A stretch of 64,000 bases of DNA, from the NCBI GenBank assembly GCA_950106755.1, contig OX467088.1:7300001-7364000 (forward strand), written 5' to 3'. This DNA comes from Climacium dendroides. Its lineage: Eukaryota; Streptophyta; Bryopsida; Hypnales; Climaciaceae. Each line of letters starts with the position of its first letter. Position 1 is the stretch's first letter. Below, piece by piece: positions 49,919-62,396 of this stretch. The translations under genes and the position numbers were made by a program. Below the pieces are notes generated by a model. That model was not told the DNA's origin. It made no database searches and was given only the letters and a program-made list of their open reading frames with translations.

Positions 49919-50269
49919 TTAATCCAAATTCAAATGTTAAGCAACAAACATATTATTGATAATAAAATCTTCAAATATTTCTTTCTTTTTGGCTATTATA
50001 AATTTTTTTCATAGTATTGTGAAGTTTTTGTGGTGTTACAATTGACTAATTTGGAAAATGATATTTTAGAATTAATTGCACAGTTTATAAAAATGTGGTA
50101 CATTATTTTATTTATTGTCATCATTTAAATAATCTTTTCATATTTATTTTCAAATTATTATTGATTTAGTATTAATTCCTAGAGTTCCTTCACTTTATTT
50201 TCACCAAAAACACTCCAAAATTGCCATTTTTAGTATAAGTACCAAATTTATGAAAAAAAACTTTTTTTG

Positions 50270-50960
50270 ACAATGTAACCGTAGGATTTTGTAGTATGCT
50301 GACTTGTGAACATGCTTAAAATTTTTAGAAATTTCCACCACATGGATTGCAAGATATACGCATTCAAATCCACAAAAATCATTTTTTGGGCCTTACAAAA
50401 AATAGGGCAGCTACACTTCACAAGCTCACTTTTCTATGAAAAAAAGTCCAAAATGGTAGTACTTCTTTGGATTCTTTTTCCTAAACAAGTTGGCTACATG
50501 CTTGAAAATTTTCAAATCATTTGGAATTGTACAACATATAGGAAAAAAATAGTAATTAGAAAAAAAAATAGAAAATGATTCAAAATTCAAAATTGTTAAG
50601 AATTTTGTTATGGAATTCAAAAATTCCAATTCCAATAGTTGAAATGTTGCAATAAACAATTTGCACCCTATGATTTTGTATTCTTTTTTAAATAATGAAA
50701 ATTGAGTAAGATAAAAGACTTCAAAGTTTATTTTAGAATAGAGAATCCATAATTGCCCACAAACAAAAATTGCTCATAACTTTCATCTCATTGATTAAAA
50801 TAGAATGATTCAAAGCTTTACATATATATAACTTTAGAAAACCAATTTGAAATTTTTGTTTTCAAAAAAAGTAATTTTTTTTATCTGCTCAAACTGCCTA
50901 TGCAAGAAAAAAAATAACATATTCAGCTATAACTTTTGAATCATATTTCCAAAAGTTATT
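50270..50960 (+). repeat. Dispersed AT-rich repeat family A (long copy)
   Basis: Both parts of the family are joined in this copy: CCGTAGGATTTTGTAGTATG (about 50280), GGATTGCAAGATAT, CATTTGGAATTGTACAACAT (about 50520), AATAGTTGAAATGTTGCAAT, ATAATTGCCCACAAACAAAA (about 50750) and CTTTCATCTCATTGATTAAA. It gives the best view of the family's full length, at least about 690 bp. Confidence 0.8.
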
Positions 50961-53900
50961 TTCAAACGAAAGTTATTCACTATGACTATGATTGATGAAA
51001 CTTATTATTTTGCATAATAAAATAAGTAAAAATCAATGGCAATATTATGCATTTGTACCCAATTAAGTTCATGGTTGTGACTAGTATCATAAACTTCTAC
51101 TAAATTCAAGTTGTGTCAAAATTTCACCTATTGCAATCTCATCTACACACATTAGATGGGATTTGAGGCTGTAGAGGGCCGTTTCAGACCTATTCTCTCA
51201 CTGTTCTTCTACAGCGAGGGAACGGCTAGTTGTCAAAGATTTTTTTTTAATTTAAAAAATATAGTTCTTAGAATGCAAAAGAAAGTTGAAAAAAAAATTT
51301 AATTTTTTTTTCCAAAAGCTGACGTGGCTGGGTCTTGGCCATATCAACGAGCTGCACTACAACAATAACTCATGGCCTTCTAAAGGCCTCAAATCCCATA
51401 AGTGACTTTTAATTCATTAGTTTTTGCTAAATCCTATTGACTTCCAAACATCCTCTCAACAAACCTTGTTTTTTGATGAAACTTTTTTTGTTATTTTTGC
51501 ATTGCAATAGACTCCATTCTAGTATATCATCTAACTATAGAGTCAATGTTGAAGGATCCTTTTTTATCTAGAAAGGTCTAGTTCTTTTCTACTATAATAT
51601 ACTTGTAGCAAAACCTACAATTTGTTGAATTATGAAACATTTCATAAAAGTGATTTTTTTCAAAAGAATTGTAATGCATTTGATATTTTTTAAAAGAAGA
51701 ATTTATTAGTTTTAAAATTTAAATGATCAACAATGACAAATGAAAATCACTATAGACCTCAATTCTATTTTCACTCTAAAAAACCTAACAACTTTAATAT
51801 GTAGGGCTTCACACTTCATTATAAATCAGACATTTTTCTCCCTTGTTGAAATTCAGGACAGGCAAGAAACTAAATTTGATAAGATTTTATTATCATTTTG
51901 AATTTTTAAATTGGAACCTTGGATGAGAAAGTTGCAATACTTAAAGTTAGACATTTTACTTTAATAACTAAAGGCACCTTCAGGGAATAATTCCTAAATG
52001 GCCAAGCCAACACATTTAGATGCTAGCAAAACTTATAAACAGATTTTAGTATTTTACCAAATAAATTTTCAACAAAACAATATTTTTAGTACATTTTAAT
52101 TATATGATTATTGTCATTCATGGTTATGAATTTTCTATTCAAGATTTTGTACAAGAATGTCTTGTGCAAATCTTAATTTTCTAAAGTTAAGAGTACTTCG
52201 AGTTGGATCTCAAACATATTGACCGAGACCTTGGGAACAAATGGTATTGCAAATTCATTTAAAATATATATAGAGAGAGAATAGATTTTGAGACACTATA
52301 AATTGATTTTGGTTATACATGTAATGTTCTTTAACCTTGATTTTTTTCATAACGGTAGTTTAAATTTTGATATGAAAATATAACATTGGAAGATTTCAAA
52401 TTACTTTCAAATTTTTTACACCTTCAATATCAAACATTACAATTTTATAATCTACACTAGCCCAACATATATATGTAGGCTCAAGGCAAGAGATAGGGAA
52501 AACATGTGCATGACAAATAAGACAAATGCTCATCATGCTTTAAGTTTTTCATTGTGAACATCACATGAAATAATTGGATGGCACTTCTTCAAGATGAAAA
52601 CATGATGGATTTTGTGACAAGAGTCGTGATAAGGATTGTGACATTGCATAGTTAATATAATGGATGTGATATTATTAAATTTTCTTTTCTATGTGAACTA
52701 TAGCAAGTCTGTTCAAAGATCATTTGGTTACATTTTAAAAAAGAATTGATAAAAATTATCAAAGCTTTGCTTTAGTTTAGTTTTGAACACACTCCAAGAA
52801 GCTCAAAGTGGGTTGGGCATTTGGAGATTAAAGGACCAATGTCAAAAATTGATGATTTTTGGAAGCAATGATATTGTTTATTTAATATTTGATTAAAAAT
52901 GAAAAAAAAAACATTTCAGTCATATATCAATTCAATTGCTTACAAAAAATTAGTCATCTTTCAATAGAATCATAAAATTCTTAATTGGAGTCTATATATC
53001 CTCTTTTGGATCCTAGGAAGAGAGGTATTTCTTCTAGGATACCTAGAGAGGTGTTTAACCCTTTAAAGACAATTTGGTCATTAAATACTATATGGAAGTT
53101 TGGATAGGTTCCTACAAAGTCAATTTTAAATGGATTTTTTTTGAAATTTTGACTCAAGGCATGGAAAGTTATGCTATGCATCCATAATTTATAAGGCAAG
53201 GCAGACAACTTTGGGTAGCATGGGCAAAATTCTTCTTCTATCTATAAAATTTAGTAGGTATATAATTGTTATAATAAAGGATCTATGTAAAAAAATCTCA
53301 TGTGCAATGCAAAAATCTTACTCTAGTTTGATGAGTTAAATTCTATTGACCCCCATCACGTAGAGTTGGAAAAAAATCTTCTCACTTTAAATTCTAAAAT
53401 CATTGAATCTCTCAATCAAAGTTTCTTAAATATTTTCCACTCCTTCCTATAATAGTCTATTATAAGTTTACAAGTATGAATTTCCAAAAAAGTGTGTGTT
53501 TTTCATTTTCTTTCTCATTGCACTAAAAGTGGCAATTTTTGACAATTTATGCCCAAAATGCATTGTCGACCCCCCCCCCAAAAAAAAAATAACAACCCCA
53601 AGGGATTGTCATTTTTATTATAGAATAGTGGTAAGGGTTCGTTCACATGGAATTTTATGACGGAATAGGAAACACAACTAATAAAATATAAATTATAAAA
53701 CCAATCACATATACAAGTACAAATTGACTTATATAGTTGCAATTAACAACCAATCCTTGGTCTACAATAAGACAACACAAACAAATTGTCAGACTTCACA
53801 ACAAATTGAATCCAATCCTTGAATTCAAATAATACAAAAATACAATTAAATTTAGACCTTGTAAATGATCTAGTCCTTGAATCAAATACAAGCAAGACTA

Positions 53901-56045
53901 ATTATTAAAAAATTAGAATTTTATTATGAAGTTTCCATTGATACAAACAAACAAATTGCCACCAAAAGAAGACTAAGACAATGGAAAAGAAATCACCATG
54001 TCAACTTATCTAATTATACTACCAACTATATCATTCAAAGAGATTTCAAAATTTTTCTATTGTTCATATCCTAGCCAATTTGCAAAGTTTCATATCCATT
54101 GTCTATTAGTCTCTATTTGCCTTACTATAAAGGATTTAATCTAACTATTAGCCTCATTTTACACTATACAAGGCAATTAGTCAAAAATCAAAAATTTAAA
54201 GTGACTACATAGCCCCCGACATTAGAAGATTGACGTCCTTGTCAATCAAATTTGGAATACTTGCATTGGTCAAATACACTTAATAAACTTGCTTCTGTTC
54301 AATTTGTCCTAAGTTTTTTGTTTTGTTTTAGTTTTGTCCATATCGAGAAGCTTTAACATATTTTCAAACTTGGTCATCATGTAATTCTTTTTGTTGGTTT
54401 ATGCTATGATAGGTACAAAATATTTGATCATACAATTGTAGTTGGCATGATTTTTAAGCTACAGTAATGAGATTCTTAAATTTTAACTTTAAATATAAAT
54501 AATTTCATTGATTTCCAATCAATAGTAAATACTTGCCAATATTCATCATTTTTTATCTTATATATCTTTATTTTAACAATTATAGCTTTTTAATTCAACT
54601 GTTTTGTGCATTTGTCTTCTTCCTTCTTTTGATAAAAGTTGAACAACTTATTAACTTCTTTATTATTCTTTGAAATTTACATGACTCTAACCTAATTATA
54701 ATCCAATTATAATGATGCCATGATCCACCAAATTCCCATATTCTTTGGTTTTGTTGAATTCTATATACTTTGACCAATCTTTTTATCAAATTATTTTTTT
54801 CTCTTATAAAAAATAATAATATTATATGAAGCTTGGTGCACTTTTGTTATGTTATATTAAGCAACATAGCCTTTTTAAACCTATGTTGAAGAGAAACTTC
54901 TACACCCTTTGTCTCATCTTCTTTCATAGTCATAGTCACATATTGATTCTTTTCTATTATAGGTTGAGATTTAGCATTTGAAGAAAAATAAAATTGTTTA
55001 AATATTAATGATGGAAAGTGTAGTATAGTTTTTTTTTTTTTTACGTAATTCAATTCTTCAACTCCTAGGAAGTCTGTTCATGGAAGATTCAAAAGGTTTC
55101 AATTTGTGGCTAAAGTTGTACATAATTAAGACTATGCAAATTTGAACGGCACTAATTTGACATCTAAACAATTTAATTTCAATTTTTCATTTGCTTGATC
55201 TCTTTTTCTTCCTCTTGTACAAATTCTTCTGATTTATTTGATTCTAATTTTTACTCAGATTCTCATAGACAATTTGACTCGTATGATCCCAACACATATT
55301 TACAATTTTGCAATCGGATTTCGATATTAAATTCTCATGATAAACAATTTACTCATTCAATAATCCACTCACAAGTGAGCCTTACACTGCATTGTAAGAG
55401 CTAATTCGAATAAAAAAAGAAAAAACCTTTTATAGGGCAAATTGTTAAAAGGCACAACAATGAACTACCACCTTCCAAATTATAGTCACGGCCTCTTTAC
55501 ACATTTGTCAATAGTCCTTTCACTAAAGTAAGCAACTATTTGTACTAGCTTGCCCTTTAATTCCACAATTAGACGCCTTTATGTACAATTTGTTATATGA
55601 ATAAGGAAATTGCTTTTTGAAATTAAAAGTTGTGATGACAAAAAGCATGTAAAAAGCTTTTTACACTTGAAATCAAAGCATTAAGATCTAGTGATGTATT
55701 TTTTTCCATCATAGTCTTTACTTCTTGAACAACTCAATTCTTTTGTACACTTCTAATGATTCAAATTGCAAATTGATGTGGTTTCACATTGATTATGAAC
55801 TTCATGTACATTTATAAATAGTCGAAGTTTATATCATTTAGAAATTTCTATTAACTTCCATGATGTTGTTATCACTAGTAGAAAATCAGTGACCAAATCA
55901 ACAAATACTCAACAATTTTCTGTTAACTTGGGTACTGTATTGTCCATTTTCACAAAATTTTGTTGATTTTGCCCAAATTAACAAAATGGTCACATTATTT
56001 TTGTTGATTTGGATAGTGCAACTAAAATCAACAATATTTTGTTAA

Positions 56046-56110
56046 ATCTTTTAGAATCTTTTTGGAATCTTTTGGAATCTTTTGGAATCTCTTGGAATCT
56101 CTTGGAATCT
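56046..56110. repeat. 11-bp-period array (TTGGAATCTTT)
   Basis: Five to six consecutive copies of TTGGAATCTTT/TTGGAATCTCT lie inside the CACTA element. Confidence 0.85.
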
Positions 56111-56167
56111 ATAATTGTACTATGTAGATTTTTTTTAAAACTAAACATTAACAATTCGGTATTTCTT

Positions 56168-56526
56168 AAAGTCAGCATACTTCAGGGCCGGTTTTGACTT
56201 AATAAATGACCTTTTTTCAAGAAACTTTGAACTAATAAAAGTTGGGAAATCAAGCCAACTTTCACCTCCAACAATCCGTTTGAGATTTCGATCCTCCAAT
56301 CAAAAGTTATGGACAAAAATCAGAGAGGTGAAAATGAATAATTTTTTTTACATTTTTAAAACCCCTCTCTGATTTTTGTCCATAACTTTTTATTGGAGGA
56401 TCTAAATCTCAAACGGATTGTTGGAGGTGAAAGTTGGCTTGATTTTCCAACTTTTATTAGTTCAAAGTTTCTTGAAAAAAGGTCATTTACTAAGTCAAAA
56501 CCAGCCCTGAAGTACGCTGACTTTAA
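56168..56526. repeat. Large near-perfect foldback inside the CACTA element
   Basis: The left arm from AAAGTCAGC at 56168 and the right arm ending GCTGACTTT at 56526 are near-perfect inverted copies of roughly 165 bp. Matching blocks include TCAAGAAACTTTGAACTAAT, AAGCCAACTTTCACCTCCAA and CTCTGATTTTTGTCCATAAC. They are separated by an AT-rich centre of about 25 bp. It may be a nested foldback MITE. Confidence 0.92.
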
Positions 56527-58296
56527 AAAAACAATGGGAAAAAAATGAAAAACTAAACAAATAAGATTTTATATACACTTTAAACATGTATATGTATAAG
56601 TGGTGCATTGGTTTGAGTCTTGGGCCTCAACCATGAGGTTCAAGGTTTAAACCTTGATGGCAACATTTGCCACGTGAATTGCCAACGTGGCATTTGGACT
56701 GTCCACGTGGCATTCAAGTAGCTTGTGTGGCATGCCATGTGGATAGTTGGGGGAGCCTACATGGCATTGCCATGTGTCACCTTTTATTCATTTTTTTTCA
56801 AAAAAAATAATTTAAAAAAATAATGTGACCAAATTAACAAAAAAATTAACACTTTTTTGTTCTAAAACAACACTTTTTTGTTAGAAATTCAACACTTTTT
56901 TGTTCTTAAACAACACATTTTTGTTCAAAAATCAACACTTTTCTGTTCAAAAGTGCCCAAATCAACACGTCCAAATTAACAAAAAAAATCAACACTTTTA
57001 TGTTGATTTTTGTTAATTTGGTCCCTGTATTTTTCTACTAGTGAAGGAGCATCTGTCTACGTTGGCCAAAGCTCCAATGCAGCACTTCTATCTGTTGCGG
57101 CTGTTGCTGGTGGAGGGTTCAGTGCCTCCCAACAATTGGTTCCTACTACATCACAGCAGGCACTGAATGCGGCATTCCTCCGAGGTCAGGACCGGATAAA
57201 CAAAAGGACGTATAGGAAGGGCAGGAAGACGCAACTTTCTAGGAGGGAGTTCTGGCTTCCCTTGGAAATGACTCCAAAACTGATTCTAGGAGAGCAAAGT
57301 GTAAGTCTTTTCATGAAAACTCGTGATGAGCTACTGGCAGTCTCCATGAATGCAAACGTGCCGTGGGGAGATTCATACGACGGTACAACATTCTAGAAAG
57401 GCACCGCTCAACGTGCAATCGCAGAGAAAGCAGCTGACATTTTCAAGATCCCAGCTCTAGCCGACATTGGCAGGTTTTTCTACAAGACCACGTGTACTCG
57501 GGATAGAGTAAGTTGTCATCTCCATCATAGCGGCTCTCTTGGCAATTCATTTATTAATTATTTCTCTGAAACTGTTGTCTTTGTGTCCTTGCGTGGTTTT
57601 CAACAATCGTGCTGCATCTACTTGTGAAAATGCAACTATCGCTTGACAGTTCCATATGTTTCTGCAGAGCTCGCTGGGATGGATTGACTTTGCTCGACCA
57701 TATGTACCAAGGTCCGGAGGTGCAGTGTGGGGAGATGTGAAGGCGAAATCGCTGCAGAAGCCAGCAATTTACATTCCTAATCCTTTCAACGCACTAGAGC
57801 AGTGGGAACGGGAAAGGTATTATACTCTCTCGAAAGAGCTACTAGATTTGGAGCTTCCAGGGAGGCACTCGGCCTCCAGCCCTGCACGTGAAGGCACCGC
57901 TGTACTTCCGTGTCAATCAAATCGTGCATCGCAGAGGCTTGTCCTTGAAGAGAACCAACGATCTGGTGATGCCCACATACATTTCCAGTGGAATGACATT
58001 GCTGATGTTTCAGGCTCTCACTTGCTTGCAACGAGCACTCCTACACAGTGGGGTCAAGCCTCCACTGACGAATCTGATCCGGACTTCCAACGTCTTCCAC
58101 GAAGGCGTTTATATAAGAGAAATTGGCGAGAGAATTCGGTGGTGTCCGGAGGATCTGGAAATGATCGGTCGAGAAGGCGGACATGCTTGAGTCCGTGGAG
58201 CCTACCACACAGCCTCTACCAGTCGCCGTAAAGGTACTGTGGAAGTGACTGCACTAAGACGGACGATGATGACTTCGATACTGACAATCGTCATAT

Positions 58297-59328
58297 CACT
58301 AGAAGAAAAACGTGCCCGTTGCAACCCACTAAGATGCGACTATGTGTCCTATACAACTAAGATGCGACTGTAGCCCTCTGTATTTGCACCAAATTTCATG
58401 TGTATGTAGTTGTAGTCGCAAAGTAGTCGGAAAATGAAGAATAGGGTTATGATATTGTAATAGAAGAACTGACATGAAGTATTCTACATCCAGTATTCAT
58501 CGCAGTTGTCCATGTGGACAGCTATCCGCGAAATAGAGTCCACCGTGGAAAAATGCAATCGCTCTGATTACAGGCTGCAACTAAAAACTAGAAGATTGCA
58601 ACTTAAAAATGACTCAAATGCAATTAGGAATAAACTATAATACAACTAGAGCCCGACTACAGTGCAACTAAAAAATGATTCAAATGCAACTAGAGAACAA
58701 GTGCAATGCAACTAGAACATGACTGAAAATCGATTCAATTGTCCCATATCGATTGTCAAGAATACCATCAGCTTGAACAAATAAGAATGGTAAGTTATAG
58801 CATTCTTGTGTAATGAATTTTGATAGTGAAATTCTAATATTTATATATTTTGTAGATTTCTACAATTTGTAGATTTCTATAATCTACAACTCTATAAATT
58901 ATAACCAAGTCGCAAACTAGTTGCAAACCAATTGTATGTCAATTGCAAACTAGTTGCACACTAGTCGCAAACGAGTTGCACACCAATTGCAAACCAGTTG
59001 TATGTCAATCGCAAACCAGTTGCACTCTAGTCGTAAACGTGTTGCACATCAATCGCAAACTAGTTGCACACCAGTTGTATGTCAATCGCAAACCAGTTGC
59101 ACACAAATAAGTGAAATAACTTCCACATCAGCAACTACGTCACAGCAGTTCATCGACAAAGTTCTCCATTGCCTATCGAATGACAAACAACCTCGCGACT
59201 GCAGTGCAACTCATGCGACTTGTCCACTGCGACTGCGAACTCCAGAATATCACCAAGTCGCAAACGTCCGATACGACTACAAACCAGTCGCAAACCGCAG
59301 TCGCAAAACCCTGCTTTTTCTTCTAGTG
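58297..59328. mobile_element. Non-autonomous CACTA element (1032 bp) inserted in a HECT pseudogene exon
   Basis: It starts CACTAGAAGAAAAA and ends TTTTTCTTCTAGTG, perfect inverted ends, flanked by the direct repeat TAT (58294-58296 and 59329-59331). Subterminal arrays of GTTGCAxACCAG/TAGTCGCAAACGAGTTGC units fill 58900-59105. There is no coding sequence. Removing the element plus one TAT joins the two sides of the exon into one open frame (TDNRH then IVYESDQEEE), which shows that it landed inside coding sequence. Confidence 0.95.
58900..59105. repeat. CACTA subterminal repeat array (AGTTGCACAC/AGTCGCAAAC)
   Basis: Ten or more short copies of variants of AGTTGCAAACCAATTG and CTAGTCGCAAACGAG follow in one orientation near the right end of the element. 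They are likely transposase-binding sites. Confidence 0.85.
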
Positions 59329-62300
59329 TATTGTATATGAGTCGGACCAAGAAGAGGAGACATTGGAGTTCTTCGATTCAACGATAACACCCCGAGCACG
59401 ACGGCTGATTGAAATTATGCGTATAAACTCCGGTGGGCGCTCTGCAACAGTCGATTTTTCATCATCACAGGTACCCACATGTACTTAGAGACGACATGAA
59501 TGAAGTCTTATTGCATAAGGAATTTCTGATTTCGAAGGGGACCTATGAAAAGTATATTAATCTAAATGCCAAATAAACAAATATAGCCCCTTGTAATGGA
59601 TATTTTGCTTATACAGTACACTGGAATACCGTAAACCCTAAACTACACCGGTAAATTGCATGTCTGTCATGTGCACAACAACAGGACAATGTGGCTACAG
59701 CCCGACGGACGACGAGGGCGGTCACCCCAATAGCTCCAGGCAGTGCTGAACGACCAGTTCTCATATTTCCAGATCGAAGACAAACGATGGCCCCATCGTC
59801 TTCTATGCCACAAACCAACAATACAGATGATGTAATTTGTCCCTAATCACACAGAATTGAGATGGCCAAGTACAATGACTTGTGGATCGCTTCTGAGACC
59901 GAGCATGAAGCGCTTTGCCGGGTGGCTAGACTACCCTCAAAGTGCTCGAATGAAGAGTTGCAGAAGAGCTCCGTAGAAATTGAAACGACTCGCTTCTGGG
60001 CTATATTTGAAGAATGTGCCGTTTTAGCACGCACTGCGGTAGCGGAAGAGGAAGAGCAACGTGATGCATTTAAAAAGCTCCAAGAACGGTTCATATTGTG
60101 TCGCGGATTGACCCAGTACCTTCCCAGAAGAGAGATGGCATGTATATTGCAGATCGAAGGATTTCCGTACAACCTTCAGCAAGTGGTTTCGGCATTTTCA
60201 GCAAATGCCCATCCAGATTGGGATAAATGGAATCTTATTGCGAAATCGGGAGGGTGTGATGGGGTGGACATTACTTCCATGAGTGCGGATGACCTATGGG
60301 AATTCGTGAGCATGTGCCCAGTGGCGTCCATGTTGTTGGCTGAGTTGGTCGGACAAATGGTGGAACGATATAGCGAGTGGAAGGCGCGGAAATTAGAACG
60401 CCAGCCATTTCAAGCGGAAGTTGTTGTACTTGCTTCTCTACGTCGCATGGAGGAATTTTGGAGTAACTATTGCTTGTGCTACTTTCGATGCACCGCTATG
60501 GTCGATTACAATGAGGCACTAGCCCTCCACAGTGACTGTGTGTTACAGGTGCATACAGTGACCCTAATCCTAAAACTGCATCGTCCTTGTCGGATTGTCA
60601 TATAGTTGTGATATGAGATTCAATGGCAATCTTCTAATACTCAATCAAACGTGCCACTTCACCTTGCGGAACAACCCTTCAACATAGTTGTCATAGTGCA
60701 TATTATGGTTCTCTGATGTCGTGTAATTCTTGAAATACTCTATTTGGTCGAGTACAAAAACGCAGGTAGATCAAGGAGAGGAGCTAAGCACGCTTCGGAA
60801 GCAATTTTTGAGGTTGAAGAGTACGGACGGTGCTTTTTATCCGAGCACTCGCTACCACTACACGTACGACATGCCTGGTTCTTCGGAGAAAGGTCTGGAA
60901 GGAGTCATTGATGTTGGAGGCCCAACGAAGGCGGTTTTGTCCCAAGCGTTCTTCAATTTCTTCTTGTACTCTCGGGTAAGTGAACTATACATTTGTTGCC
61001 TATTGTTAGAGCCTTCGAATGTATCGGAAAACCTCTCTACATCGGCACAGTTGCTTCTTTGTATCCTTACGATCCCTCGGGTTCAGAATTATACACATAC
61101 TACATACAGCAATAATGATCCCGTTGTTGCATGCAACTGTAATCATACTTTACATAACAGGCTTATGAAGACACCTTCTAGACAAGGGAAGATAGAAACT
61201 TGTAGCACTTAAAGGCTCTGCGATCGTTCTCGAACAAGGTACGGGACAAGGTGGAGTTCTTTGGATTCCTGCTGTTCCTCCTACAGATCCATGGTGTGCA
61301 TATTCCCAGATGTATCACGTTCGCAACTCTAGCACACGCCACTGGGAGAATGCCATCAAATCGAGACAATGGATCATTCTCCAATTGGGAGGCAGACTTC
61401 CAAGCCATGCGACTGATCGAATGGAAGGTCCCGAAGCAGCTACAAACGGACAATATAGTAGCACAGAAATTGGCATTGTAGTGCATCACAGAAAACGATG
61501 CATGGGCAGAAGCATTGTGGCAACCGGTTATGGCATTGAAGCCCGGTGAAGGCTTCTTTGCTCAGGCTGAGGGCATCATGAGAGCTCGCGTGTATGCCAC
61601 ATTGTTTGACGATGTTGCAAAGATGGGGGAGTCGCTGCGTTCCGGGTTCAACTGGGCTGTGGTGTCTTTACAGGTAAATAAAACCGCAAGGCAACTTGCT
61701 TCCGTCATGTAATGTGGGGTTCTACCTCACCAACATTAGTAATTCTGACTTCTACCTTGTCTGTTAGGTCAATTTGTGAAAGCATTTACTAATTTAATAG
61801 CACCGATCTTGACTTACAATTTTTACAACATGGTTGTGCAGAATGCCCCTTGACTAAATGCCGCAACTCAGAAGAAAATCCAGTCCCAGGCCAACAAAAA
61901 CACACCGGAGCAGCTCCAATTCATCTTCGGTGCGTCTGTTGGAATAGAAGCTGAGCAGTTTTTATCTATCTGCGTTTCCGATCGAATACCACAATCGATG
62001 GAGGTAAGACTCTGTGAATTGCTTTTAACTTTGGCCACTATTGCCGTGCATTTCAACAAAAACGATAAGCTGCCTCCACTTCAAAAAGCCATTTTGGACC
62101 TACGCCCTTAAGTTAAATTAATGTAACAAAGCCTTGAATTGCAGGCTAGATTCCACGTTGTAGTTGGGCAAATGACTTATGCGGAGCGGACAAGATTAAA
62201 CAACTTTGTGACCGACTCCAAGTACTTTTCGTTCGAGGAAATCACAGTGCGTGGCGTTGCAAGCTGGTACACAAGTTGATTCCCACAAGCGATGATGTGC

Positions 62301-62396
62301 AGCAACACTTTGTCCATCCCGTTGTATGAATCGGACGACAATATGCTCTTTATGCTCAGTGCAACGTCCATGCATTTAGGTTATGGATTTGCATGA

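Larger units (their letters stand above)
48471..55872. other. AT-rich intergenic tract of dispersed repeats
   Basis: More than 7 kb without a recognisable gene. It holds repeat family B at about 48590-49040, a perfect 58-bp tandem duplication at 49797-49918, and family A at about 50270-50960. An alternation of C and A homopolymers lies at about 53571-53590. ORFs are short and AT-rich. Confidence 0.55.
55873..57043. mobile_element. Non-autonomous CACTA element, 1171 bp
   Basis: The ends are CACTAGTAGAAAA and TTTTTCTACTAGTG, with matching subterminal GACCAAATxAACAAA on both sides. Numerous subterminal repeats of a CAACACTTTTxTGTT type (56845-57010) and related GTTGATTT motifs are typical of CACTA transposase-binding regions. 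The interior has a large foldback (56168-56526), an 11-bp-period array (about 56046-56110) and no transposase. The bases flanking it (TAT left, AAG right) do not match, so the target duplication is missing or altered. Confidence 0.88.
57044..62396 (+). pseudogene. HECT-domain E3 ubiquitin ligase-like gene, decayed and transposon-interrupted
   Basis: Exons inferred by eye, all in phase 0 with GT-AG ends: 57044-57507, 57668-59470 (split by a CACTA element), 59685-59831, 59862-60548, 60766-60975, about 61206-61673, 61842-62003, 62145-62396. The C-terminal third matches a HECT domain: GVIDVGGPTKAVLSQAF (N-lobe GxDxGGPTxE-like start), KVEFFGFLL, NNFVTDSKYF, FPQAMMCSNTLSIPLYES with the thioester Cys at 62298-62300, and the end MHLGYGFA then TGA, like the HECT terminal acyl-binding tail. 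Upstream exons (including YVGQSS to RFFYKTT and a Glu-rich helical exon) match nothing I recognise. In-frame stops lie at 57394 (TAG), 58229 (TAA), 61479 (TAG), 61851 (TGA) and 62277 (TGA), so it cannot make a full protein. The 5' end abuts a CACTA terminus, so the true start is lost. Confidence 0.8.

Noticed and set aside
56600..56670. tRNA-like stretch (GGGCCTCAACCATGAGGTTC followed by AAGG)
   Set aside because: It has a B-box-like GGTTCAAGG and a possible anticodon arm, but no acceptor or D arm pairing could be made, and it lies inside a CACTA element. At most a decayed tRNA-derived piece.
57846..58190. Alternative frame (115 codons, includes FRVNQIVHRRGLSLKRTN) in the HECT pseudogene exon
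   Set aside because: The other frame is open through the whole upstream part of the exon, keeps phase at both splice sites and continues across the CACTA site, so it is the better coding frame. This one was kept in mind because its composition also looks protein-like.
58900..59105. Regularly spaced short repeats that could be mistaken for a CRISPR array
   Set aside because: The spacing is irregular, the units vary and they lie next to a CACTA terminus in a eukaryotic genome; they are subterminal transposon repeats.
62250..62292. Alternative frame LVHKLIPTSDD near the HECT Cys as evidence of a frameshift
   Set aside because: The main frame gives FPQAMMCSNTL, which fits the HECT LPxAxTCxNxL block directly with a single stop codon before it, so no pair of frameshifts is needed.
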